DNA of 34,986 bases, taken from positions 1-34,986 of the forward strand of contig CACKVV010000008.1 of NCBI GenBank assembly GCA_902603665.1, in the 5' to 3' direction. The position numbers and the translations under genes are program-made. This DNA is from an uncultured Pelagibacteraceae bacterium. GTDB taxonomy: Bacteria; Pseudomonadota; Alphaproteobacteria; Pelagibacterales; Pelagibacteraceae. The notes below the pieces were generated by a model. The model did not search any database and was not told the origin of the DNA. It worked only from the letters and a program-made list of their open reading frames with translations. Position 1 is the stretch's first letter, and the number at the start of each line of letters is the position of its first letter. This document shows positions 1 to 7,701 of this stretch, one piece after another.

Positions 1-317
1 TATCAAAAATTCATGCAGCACACTCTTTGGGTGCTTCTAAAAAACAAATTTTAAGACATGTTATTTTCCCTAATTCTCTACCTGAAATATTAACCGGTAT
101 AAGAGTTGCTGTTGGTATGTGTTGGGGCACATTAGTAGCTGCAGAGTTTTTAGCTGGTACAACTGGTATTGGTTTTGTTGAAAACGTTGCTAAAAAGTAC
201 TTTCAGTATGAGGTAATTTGGATCACAATATTTATAATGGGAATGTTAGGTCTTTTGTTTGATATTACTCTTAGAAAAATTATCGATAAAACTATACCTT
301 GGAGAGGTAAAGGCTAA
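1..317 (+). CDS. ABC transporter permease, TauC/SsuC type (5' end outside window)
   Basis: This is the C-terminal part of an inner-membrane permease of the nitrate/sulfonate/taurine importer family; the reading frame is already open at the window edge, so the start lies upstream. The EAA-type cytoplasmic loop that docks on the ATPase is visible at once (HAAHSLGAS, then ILRHVIFPNSLPEIL), followed by the family signature GTLVAAEFL and a last membrane segment. Such permeases import sulfonates, nitrate or pyrimidine precursors; the sequence alone does not fix the substrate. The genes that follow (ComC-like dehydrogenase, Pta, HpsN-like dehydrogenase) make an organosulfonate the best guess. The binding protein and ATPase are not in the window. 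Confidence 0.88.
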   Translation, partial: SKIHAAHSLGASKKQILRHVIFPNSLPEILTGIRVAVGMCWGTLVAAEFLAGTTGIGFVENVAKKYFQYEVIWITIFIMGMLGLLFDITLRKIIDKTIPWRGKG

Positions 318-335
318 TTTCAACTCATAAACTTA

Positions 336-560
336 ATGAATAAAAATAAAATATTAGAATGGACAGGCGTTATAACTGCTATTGTTTATTCACTACTAGT
401 TGCCTTAAACATTGGTGCTGAATTTTTAGGTTTTGCATTATTGTTAATTTCTGCAATTTTAATTGGTTTGTGGGCGTATTTAGGAAATCATAGAGGAATT
501 TTACTACTTCAAATTTTTTATGCTACAGCTGGTATCATTGGAATGTTTAGATGGTTTTAA
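336..560 (+). CDS. Small hydrophobic membrane protein, function unknown
   Basis: This 74-residue protein is almost entirely hydrophobic, with two or three predicted membrane segments (about residues 9-28, 30-47 and 54-72) separated by a short polar turn, WAYLGNHRG. It starts 18 nt after the ABC permease and its stop codon overlaps the next start (TAATG), so it belongs to the same transcript and is probably translationally coupled to the dehydrogenase gene. I do not recognise a characterised function. An accessory role for the transporter is possible but rests only on position. Confidence 0.7.
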   Translation: MNKNKILEWTGVITAIVYSLLVALNIGAEFLGFALLLISAILIGLWAYLGNHRGILLLQIFYATAGIIGMFRWF

Positions 561-1564
561 TGAAAAAAGAAAAGTTAAAAAAATTACTGACAAAAGTATT
601 TCTAAAATATAAATTAAGCAAAGCACATGCAAAGATTTGTTCTGATGCACTAGTTAATGCAGAGTTAGTTGGCGCCACTGGTCATGGTGTATCTAGGTTA
701 AAAATTTATTGTGATAGAATAAGTAAAAAATTAATTAATCCAAAGCCAAAGTTTAAATTTAAAAAAATATCTCAATCCATAATGCAAATAGATGCTGATG
801 ACAGTATTGGTTTTGTAGCTGCTGATATTGGAATTAAAAAAGCAATTGAGAGCGCCAAAAAAACAGGACTAGGTTTGGTTGGTATAAAAAGAAGTAGTCA
901 TTATGGTTTATCAGGATACTACGCAGAACAAGCAGTTAAAAAAAATTTATTAACATTAATTTTTACTAATGCTCCTCCCGCTATAGCTCCTCATGGTGCA
1001 TTAAAAACTTTGTTTGGAACAAATCCAATTTGTTTTGGAACACCTACTTCTTCAAAAGTTCCTTTTATTTTAGATACATCTGTATCAATGATAAATAGAG
1101 GTAAAATAAGAGTTGCAGCAAGAACAGGATCTAAAATACCAGAAGGAGTTGCATTAGATAAATATGGAAGACCAACCACAGATGCAGCTAAAGCTTTAAA
1201 AGGTGTGCAGTTGCCTATTGCTGGATTTAGAGGATCGGGTTTAGCGTGGATGGTTGATATTTTAAGTGGTGTTTTCACTGGAGGAAATCATGGAGGAAAA
1301 GTTAAAGATCCATTTGATGATTTTTCAGGTCCTCAAAACATTGGTCATTTATTTATTGTCATGAAGTCAAATTTATTTGTTAAAAATTTTAACTCAAGAA
1401 TTAAAGAAAATATAAGAAGAGTTAAAAAACTCCCGAAACTAAAAAATATAAAAGAAATTATGTATCCAGGACAAAATAAGTTTAACAGATATAAAAAAAA
1501 TTTTTATAAAGAGATTAAAATTACAGATGATATTAAAAAAGATATTGAAAAACTCTTGAATTAA
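560..1564 (+). CDS. Ldh/ComC-family NAD(P)-dependent 2-hydroxyacid dehydrogenase
   Basis: This belongs to the malate/L-lactate dehydrogenase family that includes YlbC, AllD and (R)-sulfolactate dehydrogenase ComC, which is unrelated to classical lactate dehydrogenase. Supporting motifs are GATGHGVSRL near residue 35, SSHYGLSGYYA (cofactor/active-site histidine region), GTNPICFGTP, and a late glycine-rich LPIAGFRGSGLAWMVDILSG. The length of 334 residues is normal. I chose the ATG that overlaps the preceding stop (TAATG); an in-frame ATG three codons earlier is also possible. Near a sulfonate-type permease, a Pta and an HpsN-like dehydrogenase, a role in oxidising sulfolactate to sulfopyruvate is plausible but inferred; malate, lactate or ureidoglycolate are alternatives. 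Confidence 0.88.
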   Translation: MKKEKLKKLLTKVFLKYKLSKAHAKICSDALVNAELVGATGHGVSRLKIYCDRISKKLINPKPKFKFKKISQSIMQIDADDSIGFVAADIGIKKAIESAKKTGLGLVGIKRSSHYGLSGYYAEQAVKKNLLTLIFTNAPPAIAPHGALKTLFGTNPICFGTPTSSKVPFILDTSVSMINRGKIRVAARTGSKIPEGVALDKYGRPTTDAAKALKGVQLPIAGFRGSGLAWMVDILSGVFTGGNHGGKVKDPFDDFSGPQNIGHLFIVMKSNLFVKNFNSRIKENIRRVKKLPKLKNIKEIMYPGQNKFNRYKKNFYKEIKITDDIKKDIEKLLN

Positions 1565-1839
1565 GTTGCTACAAAAAATAAAACAGCAACAACACTCAGA
1601 AATAAACCAGTCAAAACCCTATTTTCGATTTTTTTATTTTTTTCTTGAATTTTAAGTCTGTTATTCAGTTTATTTATACAAGTCTTATGTTTGTTTTTTT
1701 TATTATTGCTTAACTCTACTTTATTTAGTTCAGCATTTAATGTTTTTGGATCAGATACGTTTGCATCTGATCCATTGGGGTCAAATTTTGAATTAATTAA
1801 AATTTTTGGATTTAATTTTGTTAAAGTCTCAGTACTCAT
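1561..1839 (-). CDS. Small lysine/asparagine-rich protein with C-terminal membrane anchor
   Basis: This hypothetical protein of 92 residues has a highly polar, Lys/Asn-rich body (residues 1-73) and a single hydrophobic C-terminal segment, VLTGLFLSVVAVLFFVAT, that could act as a tail anchor. No family is recognised. Two points support it as real: a good sigma70-type promoter lies just upstream (TTGAGT, 18-nt spacer, TATAAT), placing the start site about 12 nt before the ATG, and the frame fills the gap between the dehydrogenase and the BASS gene. Its last 4 nt overlap the convergent dehydrogenase gene. There is no clear Shine-Dalgarno, which fits a near-leaderless message. Confidence 0.5.
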   Translation of the reverse strand: MSTETLTKLNPKILINSKFDPNGSDANVSDPKTLNAELNKVELSNNKKNKHKTCINKLNNRLKIQEKNKKIENRVLTGLFLSVVAVLFFVAT

Positions 1840-1857
1840 CTTATTTTATATAAACCG

Positions 1858-1887
1858 ATTATAGTCTGAAAGTTTAAAAGTACTCAA
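1858..1887 (-). promoter_or_regulatory. Candidate sigma70 promoter for the 92-residue hypothetical gene
   Basis: Read on the minus strand, a perfect -10 hexamer TATAAT (1863-1858) is preceded at 18 nt by TTGAGT (1887-1882), close to the -35 consensus. The start codon is at 1839, giving a very short leader. An 8-bp perfect palindrome, TGACGTCA (1892-1899), lies 4 nt beyond the -35 and could be an operator. The assignment rests on sequence match only. Confidence 0.45.
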
Positions 1888-1960
1888 TCTATGACGTCAC
1901 CAAATTAGGTTTTTTTTAAATCCCTCTGTTCATTTTGGGTCGCAATCTATTATTTTGATC

Positions 1961-2809
1961 CTAATTTATCTTTTTTAAGAGAAGCACAAATATTATAGAT
2001 GTGACAAACATGATCAAAGCATATGAAGCAGTTGGTATCAAATAAATTATGTCATCGAATATTTGAGTAGATACAAATACTGCTAATGTTCCATTTTGAA
2101 GTCCACATTCTAGTGAAATACATTTTCTTTGTTCAATGCCACTTGCAAAAATTTTAGCAACATAAAAACCTAAAACCATCATTGTTACATTTAATATTAG
2201 AGTTATTATGCCAGCTCTTGATATATACATAATTATATTGTCCCATTCCTCTAACCAAATTGATATAAAAACTATCATAAAAAGAGTTAATGAAATTTTT
2301 TCAATTAAAGCTGTCCTTTTAATTATAAAATTTTGTGCAAACTTCCTTACTAACATTCCAATTAATACAGGTAATGTTACCACCAAAAACATTTTGATTG
2401 ATATCCCGCTCATTGAAATTTCCTTAGATAGGTAATTTATATCAAGTAGGTCAGCAGATTTAATTACGATAAATGGAACGGTTAAAATACTAAGTAAACT
2501 TATTATAGCTGTTAATGAAACAGAAAGAGCGACATCACCATTTGCAAATTTTGTAAGAATATTAGATGTAACACCTCCTGGTGCAGCAGCGATTATCATT
2601 ACTCCTAGAGCTAATACTGGTTGAACATTTAAAATTTTTATTAAAACAAAAGCAATTATGGGAAGTAATATTACTTGGCAGATCAATCCAACTAAAAAAT
2701 CTTTTGGTCGTTTAATTACTCTTGTAAAATCACTCGTTGTAAGATCTAAGCCCAACGTTAACATAATTAATGCCAGAGCAATTGGAGCAATTTTTGTTAC
2801 AACTTCCAT
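1961..2809 (-). CDS. Bile acid:sodium symporter (BASS/SBF) family transporter
   Basis: This is an integral membrane protein of the BASS family with about nine or ten membrane segments. Family features are LTLGLDLTTSDF near the N-terminus, AAPGGVTSNILTKFANGDVALSV in the crossing-helix region (the conserved Na+-site loop) and ECGLQNGTLAVF in the second repeat. An upstream in-frame ATG at 2905 would add 32 residues and overlap the divergent Pta gene; the family N-terminus and intergenic spacing favour the ATG at 2809 (282 residues). Bacterial members move organic anions with sodium. The neighbouring genes hint at uptake or release of an organosulfonate or 2-oxoacid, which is inference. Confidence 0.88.
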   Translation of the reverse strand: MEVVTKIAPIALALIMLTLGLDLTTSDFTRVIKRPKDFLVGLICQVILLPIIAFVLIKILNVQPVLALGVMIIAAAPGGVTSNILTKFANGDVALSVSLTAIISLLSILTVPFIVIKSADLLDINYLSKEISMSGISIKMFLVVTLPVLIGMLVRKFAQNFIIKRTALIEKISLTLFMIVFISIWLEEWDNIIMYISRAGIITLILNVTMMVLGFYVAKIFASGIEQRKCISLECGLQNGTLAVFVSTQIFDDIIYLIPTASYALIMFVTSIIFVLLLKKIN

Positions 2810-2874
2810 ATTTCTGATATTATCAAAAAATAAATGATATGTTAGTTTTTTTAAATTTTGATATAAGATTTTAG

Positions 2875-3787
2875 ATGCTTTCAGATAAATCGACAGTATG
2901 TCCAAATAATCTATTAGACCTTGCTCATCAAAAAAAGGGTATTAAAGTTGCAATAGCAAATGCTGGAAAGACACTGCCGATGATTTCAGTAATGGATGCG
3001 GTAAAAGAAAAACTGATTGTACCAGTTTTAATTGGTAACGAATCTGAAATTAAAAAAACTGCAGATGAGATAAAGTTTGATATATCTGAATACGAAATAA
3101 TAGACGAACCAGTAGAAAATAATACCGCCAAGATTGCAGCGAAATTTGCCTCGGAAGATAAAATTAAAATAATTGTTAAAGGACATATTCATACAGATGT
3201 TTTGATGAAAGAAGTTTTAAAACGAGAACATGGTTTGTTAGGCAAAAAAAGGCTTAGCCATATATGGCACATGACATTAGAAAAAGATGATAAGCCACTT
3301 ATAATTACAGATGGAGCATTAAATGTTAATCCAAATGTTAAAACTAAAATGCACATTTTAAGAAATGTAATAGATTTTTGTCATCGTATAAATATTCAAA
3401 AACCAAAGATATCAATTTTATCAGCAACTGAAGAAGTATTGGATAGTATGCAAAGTTCTCTTGATGCAAAGGAGATTACAAATTTAGCTGCAAAAGAGGG
3501 TTTTAATGCTGACATTTTTGGTCCTTTGGCTTTTGATAATAGTATATCTAAAAAAGTCAGCTGGTATTAAAGGTATAAAAAATATTGTTGCTGGAGATGC
3601 AGATGTTTTGCTAGTTCCTAATGTTGAGACTGGAAATGCGCTTGTAAAAATGATGATTTATTTTATGGGAGCCTGTGCAGCAGGTGTCGTAGTTGGAGGT
3701 AAAGTTCCAGTTGTAATTACAAGTAGATCAGACGATGCAACAGCTAGATTAGCCTCAATAGCTGCTGCAGTAGTTGCGTTAGATTAA
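2875..3787 (+). pseudogene. Phosphate acetyltransferase/butyryltransferase family gene, frame broken by one extra base
   Basis: The two halves lie in different frames but align continuously with the Pta/Ptb family. The first (2875 to about 3555) carries VKGHIHTDVLMKEVL, LIITDGALNVNP, LSATEEV and GPLAFDNSIS. The second (from about 3556) continues with IKGIKNIVAGDADVLLVPN and ends with VPVVITSRSDDATARLAS. A run of six As at 3550-3555 explains the break: with five As the protein reads FDNSISKKSAGIKGI and has the normal length of about 300 residues. The enzyme interconverts acetyl (or butyryl) phosphate and the acyl-CoA, and would recover acetyl-CoA after Xsc-type sulfonate cleavage. Sequencing error, true mutation or slippage cannot be separated here. 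Confidence 0.8.
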
Positions 3788-3824
3788 ATTATCAAGAGAA
3801 TTAATAAAAAATATCTTTGTTGAA

Positions 3825-3867
3825 ATGAGTATTTTAATACATTAAATAACTTGATCAAAATACTCAT
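3825..3867. promoter_or_regulatory. 11-bp perfect inverted repeat immediately before the HpsN-like gene
   Basis: ATGAGTATTTT (3825-3835) is repeated in inverted orientation as AAAATACTCAT (3857-3867), with 21 bases between. The right arm ends 2 nt before the ATG at 3870 and occupies the place where a ribosome binding site should be; no Shine-Dalgarno is visible. The inner edge of the right arm overlaps a second palindrome, TTGATCAA (3851-3858). It could be a two-site operator or an mRNA hairpin that masks the start. Confidence 0.5.
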
Positions 3868-3869
3868 CA

Positions 3870-5156
3870 ATGACAATTACATACCTTAAAAAATCTCCAA
3901 AAACATCCTCAACTGACGATAATAAAACAAGGGATATAGTTCAAAATTTACTTAATGACCTGGAGAAATCTAAAGAGGAAGGTTGTAAAGAATTAACAAA
4001 AAAATTTGACAAGTATGAAGGTGAAGTAATTGTATCCAAAGATAAAATTGAGGAAATAAAAAAAAATTTAGATCAAAAAACAAAGGATGATATTCAATTT
4101 TCTTATGAAAGAGTGAGAAAATTTGCTGAGGCTCAACTTAAAAACTATGGAAACGATTTCGAAGTTGAATTATCTGATGGTTTGTATGCTGGTCAAAAAT
4201 TAGTTCCTGTTAATACTGCGGGTTGTTATATTCCAGGTGGAAGATATGCTCATATAGCTTCGGCAGTTATGAGCGTGACGACTGCAAAAGTTGCTGGAGT
4301 AAAAAAAGTAATTGCTTGTAGTCCACCAAAAGCTGAAGTGGGCGCCCACCCCACAATTATATATACTGCTGATTTGTGTGGTGCAGATGTTATTTTAAAT
4401 TTAGGTGGAGTTCCTGCGATTGCTGCAATGACATATGGTTTATTTGGTAATGCTCCAGCAGATATTTTAGTCGGTCCAGGTAATCAGTTTGTAGCTGAAG
4501 CAAAAAGAATTTTATTTGGAAGGGTTGGAATAGATTTATTTGCTGGTCCTACAGAAATTGGAATTATTGCAGATGAAACTGCTGATCCTGAGATAGTTGC
4601 AGTAGACTTAGTTGGGCAAGCTGAACATGGTTACAACTCTCCTTGTTGGTTATACACAACAAGTAAAGAGCTTGCTGAAAAAGTTATGAAAAGAGTTCCT
4701 GAATTAATTTCAGAATTACCTGAGTTACCAAGAACTAGTGCTGAGACTGCATGGAAAGATTATGGTGAGGTAATTCTTTGCGATACTGACGATGAAATGG
4801 TTAAGATAAGTGATGAATATGCTCCAGAGCATCTTGAGGTTCAAACAAAAAATTTAAAATGGTTCCATGACAGACTAACGAATTATGGATCTCTATTTGT
4901 TGGTGAAGAAACAACGGTAGCTTATGGAGACAAATGTTCTGGAACAAATCATATTTTACCAACTAAAGGAGCGGGTAAATATACAGGGGGATTATTCGTT
5001 GGAAAATTTATAAAAACATTAAGCTTCCAAAGAATGACAAAAGACTCAACAAAACTTGTGGGTGCTGCTGCGGCAAGAATTTCTAGATATGAAGGTATGG
5101 AAGCTCATGCACGAACCGGCGATGTAAGATTAAGAAAATACGGATTTTCTAATTAA
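3870..5156 (+). CDS. hpsN: HisD-fold dehydrogenase, probable sulfopropanediol 3-dehydrogenase (HpsN-like)
   Basis: This 428-residue zinc-dependent NAD+ dehydrogenase has the histidinol dehydrogenase fold. Catalytic Glu-His (YAPEHLEVQT) and the zinc-ligand regions (GQAEHG, GDKCSGTNH, MEAHARTGD) are present. Several details match HpsN-type paralogues rather than biosynthetic HisD: the N-terminal TYLK, PGGRYAHIASAVMS, AEHGYNSP in place of the usual AEHD, and the terminal ISRYEGMEAHART. HpsN oxidises (R)-2,3-dihydroxypropane-1-sulfonate (DHPS) to sulfolactate in the cytoplasm. No his genes are adjacent, whereas a sulfonate-type permease, a ComC-family dehydrogenase and Pta lie upstream. The family call is firm; the exact substrate is inferred. 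Confidence 0.82.
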   Translation: MTITYLKKSPKTSSTDDNKTRDIVQNLLNDLEKSKEEGCKELTKKFDKYEGEVIVSKDKIEEIKKNLDQKTKDDIQFSYERVRKFAEAQLKNYGNDFEVELSDGLYAGQKLVPVNTAGCYIPGGRYAHIASAVMSVTTAKVAGVKKVIACSPPKAEVGAHPTIIYTADLCGADVILNLGGVPAIAAMTYGLFGNAPADILVGPGNQFVAEAKRILFGRVGIDLFAGPTEIGIIADETADPEIVAVDLVGQAEHGYNSPCWLYTTSKELAEKVMKRVPELISELPELPRTSAETAWKDYGEVILCDTDDEMVKISDEYAPEHLEVQTKNLKWFHDRLTNYGSLFVGEETTVAYGDKCSGTNHILPTKGAGKYTGGLFVGKFIKTLSFQRMTKDSTKLVGAAAARISRYEGMEAHARTGDVRLRKYGFSN

Positions 5157-5766
5157 AAAATTTTAAAATTTCAAAAATCACATAAATTGAAATTAAGCTC
5201 ATTATTAATGAAATAATCCATTTAATTATAACCCAAGCCCTTGAATTATTAAGATATTTTGAAAAATAATTTGCTAAATATCCCAATAGGTAGAAAAATA
5301 AAAAAGAAGCAATAGAACCTCCAATACCAAAATAAATTTTATAATTAATTGGGAAATTTTTTGAAAAATTACCAAGAAAAAAAACTGTATCAGAATAAAC
5401 ATGCGGATTTAAATAAGTAAAAGCTAGTGTTTTTAATATAATTTTTTTTCTCTCATCATGTTTCTCACCTTTATCTATTTCTATGTTTTTAAATTTTTCA
5501 GAAATTTTTGTGTAAATGAAATAAATTAAAAAAATTAATAGTAAAATATTGAAAATTAGTTCAGTTATTTCATTAAAATATGTTCCAAGATACTGAAAAA
5601 GAAAAATTCCAAAAAAAATCAAAATTGTATCTGATACTGAACAAATAAAACATATTAAAAAAATATGTTGTTTCTTAATGCCCTGCTCTATTACAAAGAT
5701 ATTTTGTGGTCCTATTGCTAATATTAAACTTAAACTGGTTATAAAACCTAAAATTAAAAAACTCAT
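5149..5766 (-). CDS. LysE/ArgO-type amino acid exporter
   Basis: This 205-residue membrane protein has six hydrophobic segments and the LysE-family N-terminal signature LAIGPQNIFVIEQGI, plus FTYLNPHVYSDTVFFLG, the conserved asparagine-proline motif in the middle of basic amino acid exporters. These proteins export lysine/arginine or related amino acids. The start overlaps the upstream MFS gene by 4 nt (ATGA), so the two are co-translated; the 3' end overlaps the convergent HpsN-like gene by 8 nt. The substrate cannot be read from the sequence. Confidence 0.85.
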   Translation of the reverse strand: MSFLILGFITSLSLILAIGPQNIFVIEQGIKKQHIFLICFICSVSDTILIFFGIFLFQYLGTYFNEITELIFNILLLIFLIYFIYTKISEKFKNIEIDKGEKHDERKKIILKTLAFTYLNPHVYSDTVFFLGNFSKNFPINYKIYFGIGGSIASFLFFYLLGYLANYFSKYLNNSRAWVIIKWIISLIMSLISIYVIFEILKFFN

Positions 5767-6926
5767 CTTTTTTTATCTGCATTTACTATAGATAAAATAA
5801 TGAGAATTAAAAAAGGAATACAAAATAAGTTAACTGTTTTCCAGCTTGCAATAGAAATTAGTATACCTGCCAATAAACTTGCTAAAGCCATGGAAGAGAA
5901 AACTAATAAATCATTAAACCCTTGAGCTTTAAATTTTTCTTCAGGTTTATAAGTTGTGACTAATAAGCTTGTGCCAGATATAAATAAAAAGTTCCATCCT
6001 ATACCTAAAAAAATCAGACTTATAAAATAGTTTAAAAAAGATGGTTGAAAAAAAGATAATAAAATTGTGAAAAAATAGAATAAGACACCTAAATACATCA
6101 TATTACTATAACCAAACTTTTTGATTAAATTTCCAGTAACTAGCGAAGGTAAAAACATTGCCAAAACATGAAATTGAAGAACTATTCCTGTTTTTTCTAA
6201 ACTTAACTGATGCACAATATGCATACTTATTGGGGTTGCTGTCATTAAAAAAGACATTACTGCATATGCAAATGCAGCAGAGGTAATTGCTTGTAAAAAT
6301 TTTGGATCTGAAAAAAATTCTGAATAATTTCTTGAGTTATTTTCCTTATTTGAAAAAAAAGAAATTTCTCTAATATCCTTAAAAAAGAATAATAAAAATG
6401 AAGGTATTAATGTTAAAACTGCTAAAGTTAAATATGAACCTACATATAAATAATCACTTACAAAATTTTTAGTATAATTTGCCAAACCAATTCCAAGAAA
6501 AGCAGCAACTATTCCAGCTAACAATAATGATGAAATAGCTTTAGGCGCTTTTTCCTTTTCTACACTTTCTGCTGCAGCAAAACGGTATTGATGAGTAAAT
6601 GCCATTGTGGCCCCTAAAATAAATTTAGCAAAACAAAAAATAAAAAAACTTTCTATAATTATTGCATAAGCGCCTATCAAACAAGAAATTGAACCAGCTA
6701 CAGAAGCAAAAATAAATCCAAGCCTTCGTCCAATAATGCTCATTATCTTAGCAGCAAAGATTGTAGCTGCTGCTGTTCCAACAACATAAATTGATGGAGG
6801 AAGTGTAGAAAGTGTTTTTATAGAACTTAAGTCTGATCCAATAATACCACTTATAAAAACTGTAACTGTAGCGGCTGTAAAACCAAATACTTGGCTTAAA
6901 ATAAGTATGAAAAGATTTCTATTCAT
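5763..6926 (-). CDS. Major facilitator superfamily transporter
   Basis: This 387-residue protein has about twelve membrane segments in two halves and a central charged loop around residues 190-205. The loop between segments 2 and 3 carries IGRRLGF, the degenerate MFS motif A, and the second half has the corresponding LIKKFGYSN. The closest general type is the drug/metabolite efflux branch; no specific substrate is recognised. It is the first gene of a two-gene unit with the LysE exporter (4-nt overlap), so a pair of exporters is the simplest reading. It is divergent from the racemase gene, with 76 bases between. Confidence 0.85.
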   Translation of the reverse strand: MNRNLFILILSQVFGFTAATVTVFISGIIGSDLSSIKTLSTLPPSIYVVGTAAATIFAAKIMSIIGRRLGFIFASVAGSISCLIGAYAIIIESFFIFCFAKFILGATMAFTHQYRFAAAESVEKEKAPKAISSLLLAGIVAAFLGIGLANYTKNFVSDYLYVGSYLTLAVLTLIPSFLLFFFKDIREISFFSNKENNSRNYSEFFSDPKFLQAITSAAFAYAVMSFLMTATPISMHIVHQLSLEKTGIVLQFHVLAMFLPSLVTGNLIKKFGYSNMMYLGVLFYFFTILLSFFQPSFLNYFISLIFLGIGWNFLFISGTSLLVTTYKPEEKFKAQGFNDLLVFSSMALASLLAGILISIASWKTVNLFCIPFLILIILSIVNADKKR

Positions 6927-7002
6927 CTATAGTGTTATTACTTGCATAAATTAAATTAAAATATAGTTCTACTAATTAATATATATAGATAAATTAGCTT
7001 TT

Positions 7003-7701
7003 ATGATTGGTATTCTTGGAGGAATGGGAACGCAGGCAGGTTTAGATTTTTGCAGCAAGCTTGCAAAATTATATAGAGGAAAACTGGATCAACAGTACCC
7101 TATGTTTATTCTTTACAACAAGTCTAATACACCAAAAAGACCTGAGAACTTGAAAAAATATTACAATGTGCTCAATGAGTTGATTAAGGGTTGTAAACTG
7201 CTATCCAAAAATAAATGTAAATTTATTGTTATGCCTTGTAATACTGCACATTATTGGCATCAAGATATTCAAAAAAAAATTAAAATACCCTTATTAAGCA
7301 TGCCCAGGGAAGTTTTTAATTATACAAAAAAAACTTGTAAAAAAAATACGAAAATAGGAATCCTTTGTACTGAAGCAACATTGAAAACAAAAGTTTACCA
7401 TCAATATTTTGATAAAAAATATGATTTTATAAGTCCAACTAAAAATTTACAAACAAGCTCTGTAAACAAATCTATTAAATATGTAAAAATGGGAAAAGTC
7501 AAAGAGGCAGAGAAAGCATTAAGACCAGCTGTTAATCAACTAATAAAAAAAAAATGTAAAAAAATTATATTAGGTTGTACAGAACTTCCTATAGCTTTAT
7601 TTGCATATAAATCTTTTAAGAAAGCAAAAGACTCTAAGTTGTTTATTGATCCAAATCTTTTATTGGCCCAAGTATGTATGAGAAAATACAAAAATAACTA
7701 A
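7003..7701 (+). CDS. Aspartate/glutamate racemase family protein
   Basis: This cytoplasmic enzyme of 232 residues is in the Asp/Glu/hydantoin racemase superfamily. The N-terminal MIGILGGMGTQAG is the aspartate racemase signature. The two catalytic cysteines lie in VMPCNTAHYWH (about residue 80) and ILGCTELPIALF (about residue 193), so the two-base mechanism without PLP should be intact. It would interconvert L- and D-aspartate or a similar acidic amino acid. It stands alone on its strand and converges with the methyltransferase gene with a 4-nt overlap. Confidence 0.88.
   Translation: MIGILGGMGTQAGLDFCSKLAKLYRGKLDQQYPMFILYNKSNTPKRPENLKKYYNVLNELIKGCKLLSKNKCKFIVMPCNTAHYWHQDIQKKIKIPLLSMPREVFNYTKKTCKKNTKIGILCTEATLKTKVYHQYFDKKYDFISPTKNLQTSSVNKSIKYVKMGKVKEAEKALRPAVNQLIKKKCKKIILGCTELPIALFAYKSFKKAKDSKLFIDPNLLLAQVCMRKYKNN

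Noticed and set aside
991-1278. Minus-strand open frame of 95 codons inside the Ldh-family gene
   Set aside because: It lies wholly opposite conserved dehydrogenase motifs and its translation shows no family or start signals.
2810-2905. N-terminal extension of the BASS transporter to the ATG at 2905
   Set aside because: It would overlap the divergent Pta gene and adds a segment not expected in the family; the ATG at 2809 fits better.
3545-3560. Programmed -1 frameshift in the Pta gene
   Set aside because: The A run invites this idea, but the downstream half is in the +1 frame relative to the first half, so a -1 slip would not restore it.
3870-5156. Biosynthetic histidinol dehydrogenase
   Set aside because: The fold and catalytic Glu-His fit HisD, but the N-terminus, AEHGYNSP segment, C-terminus and neighbours fit HpsN-type paralogues better.
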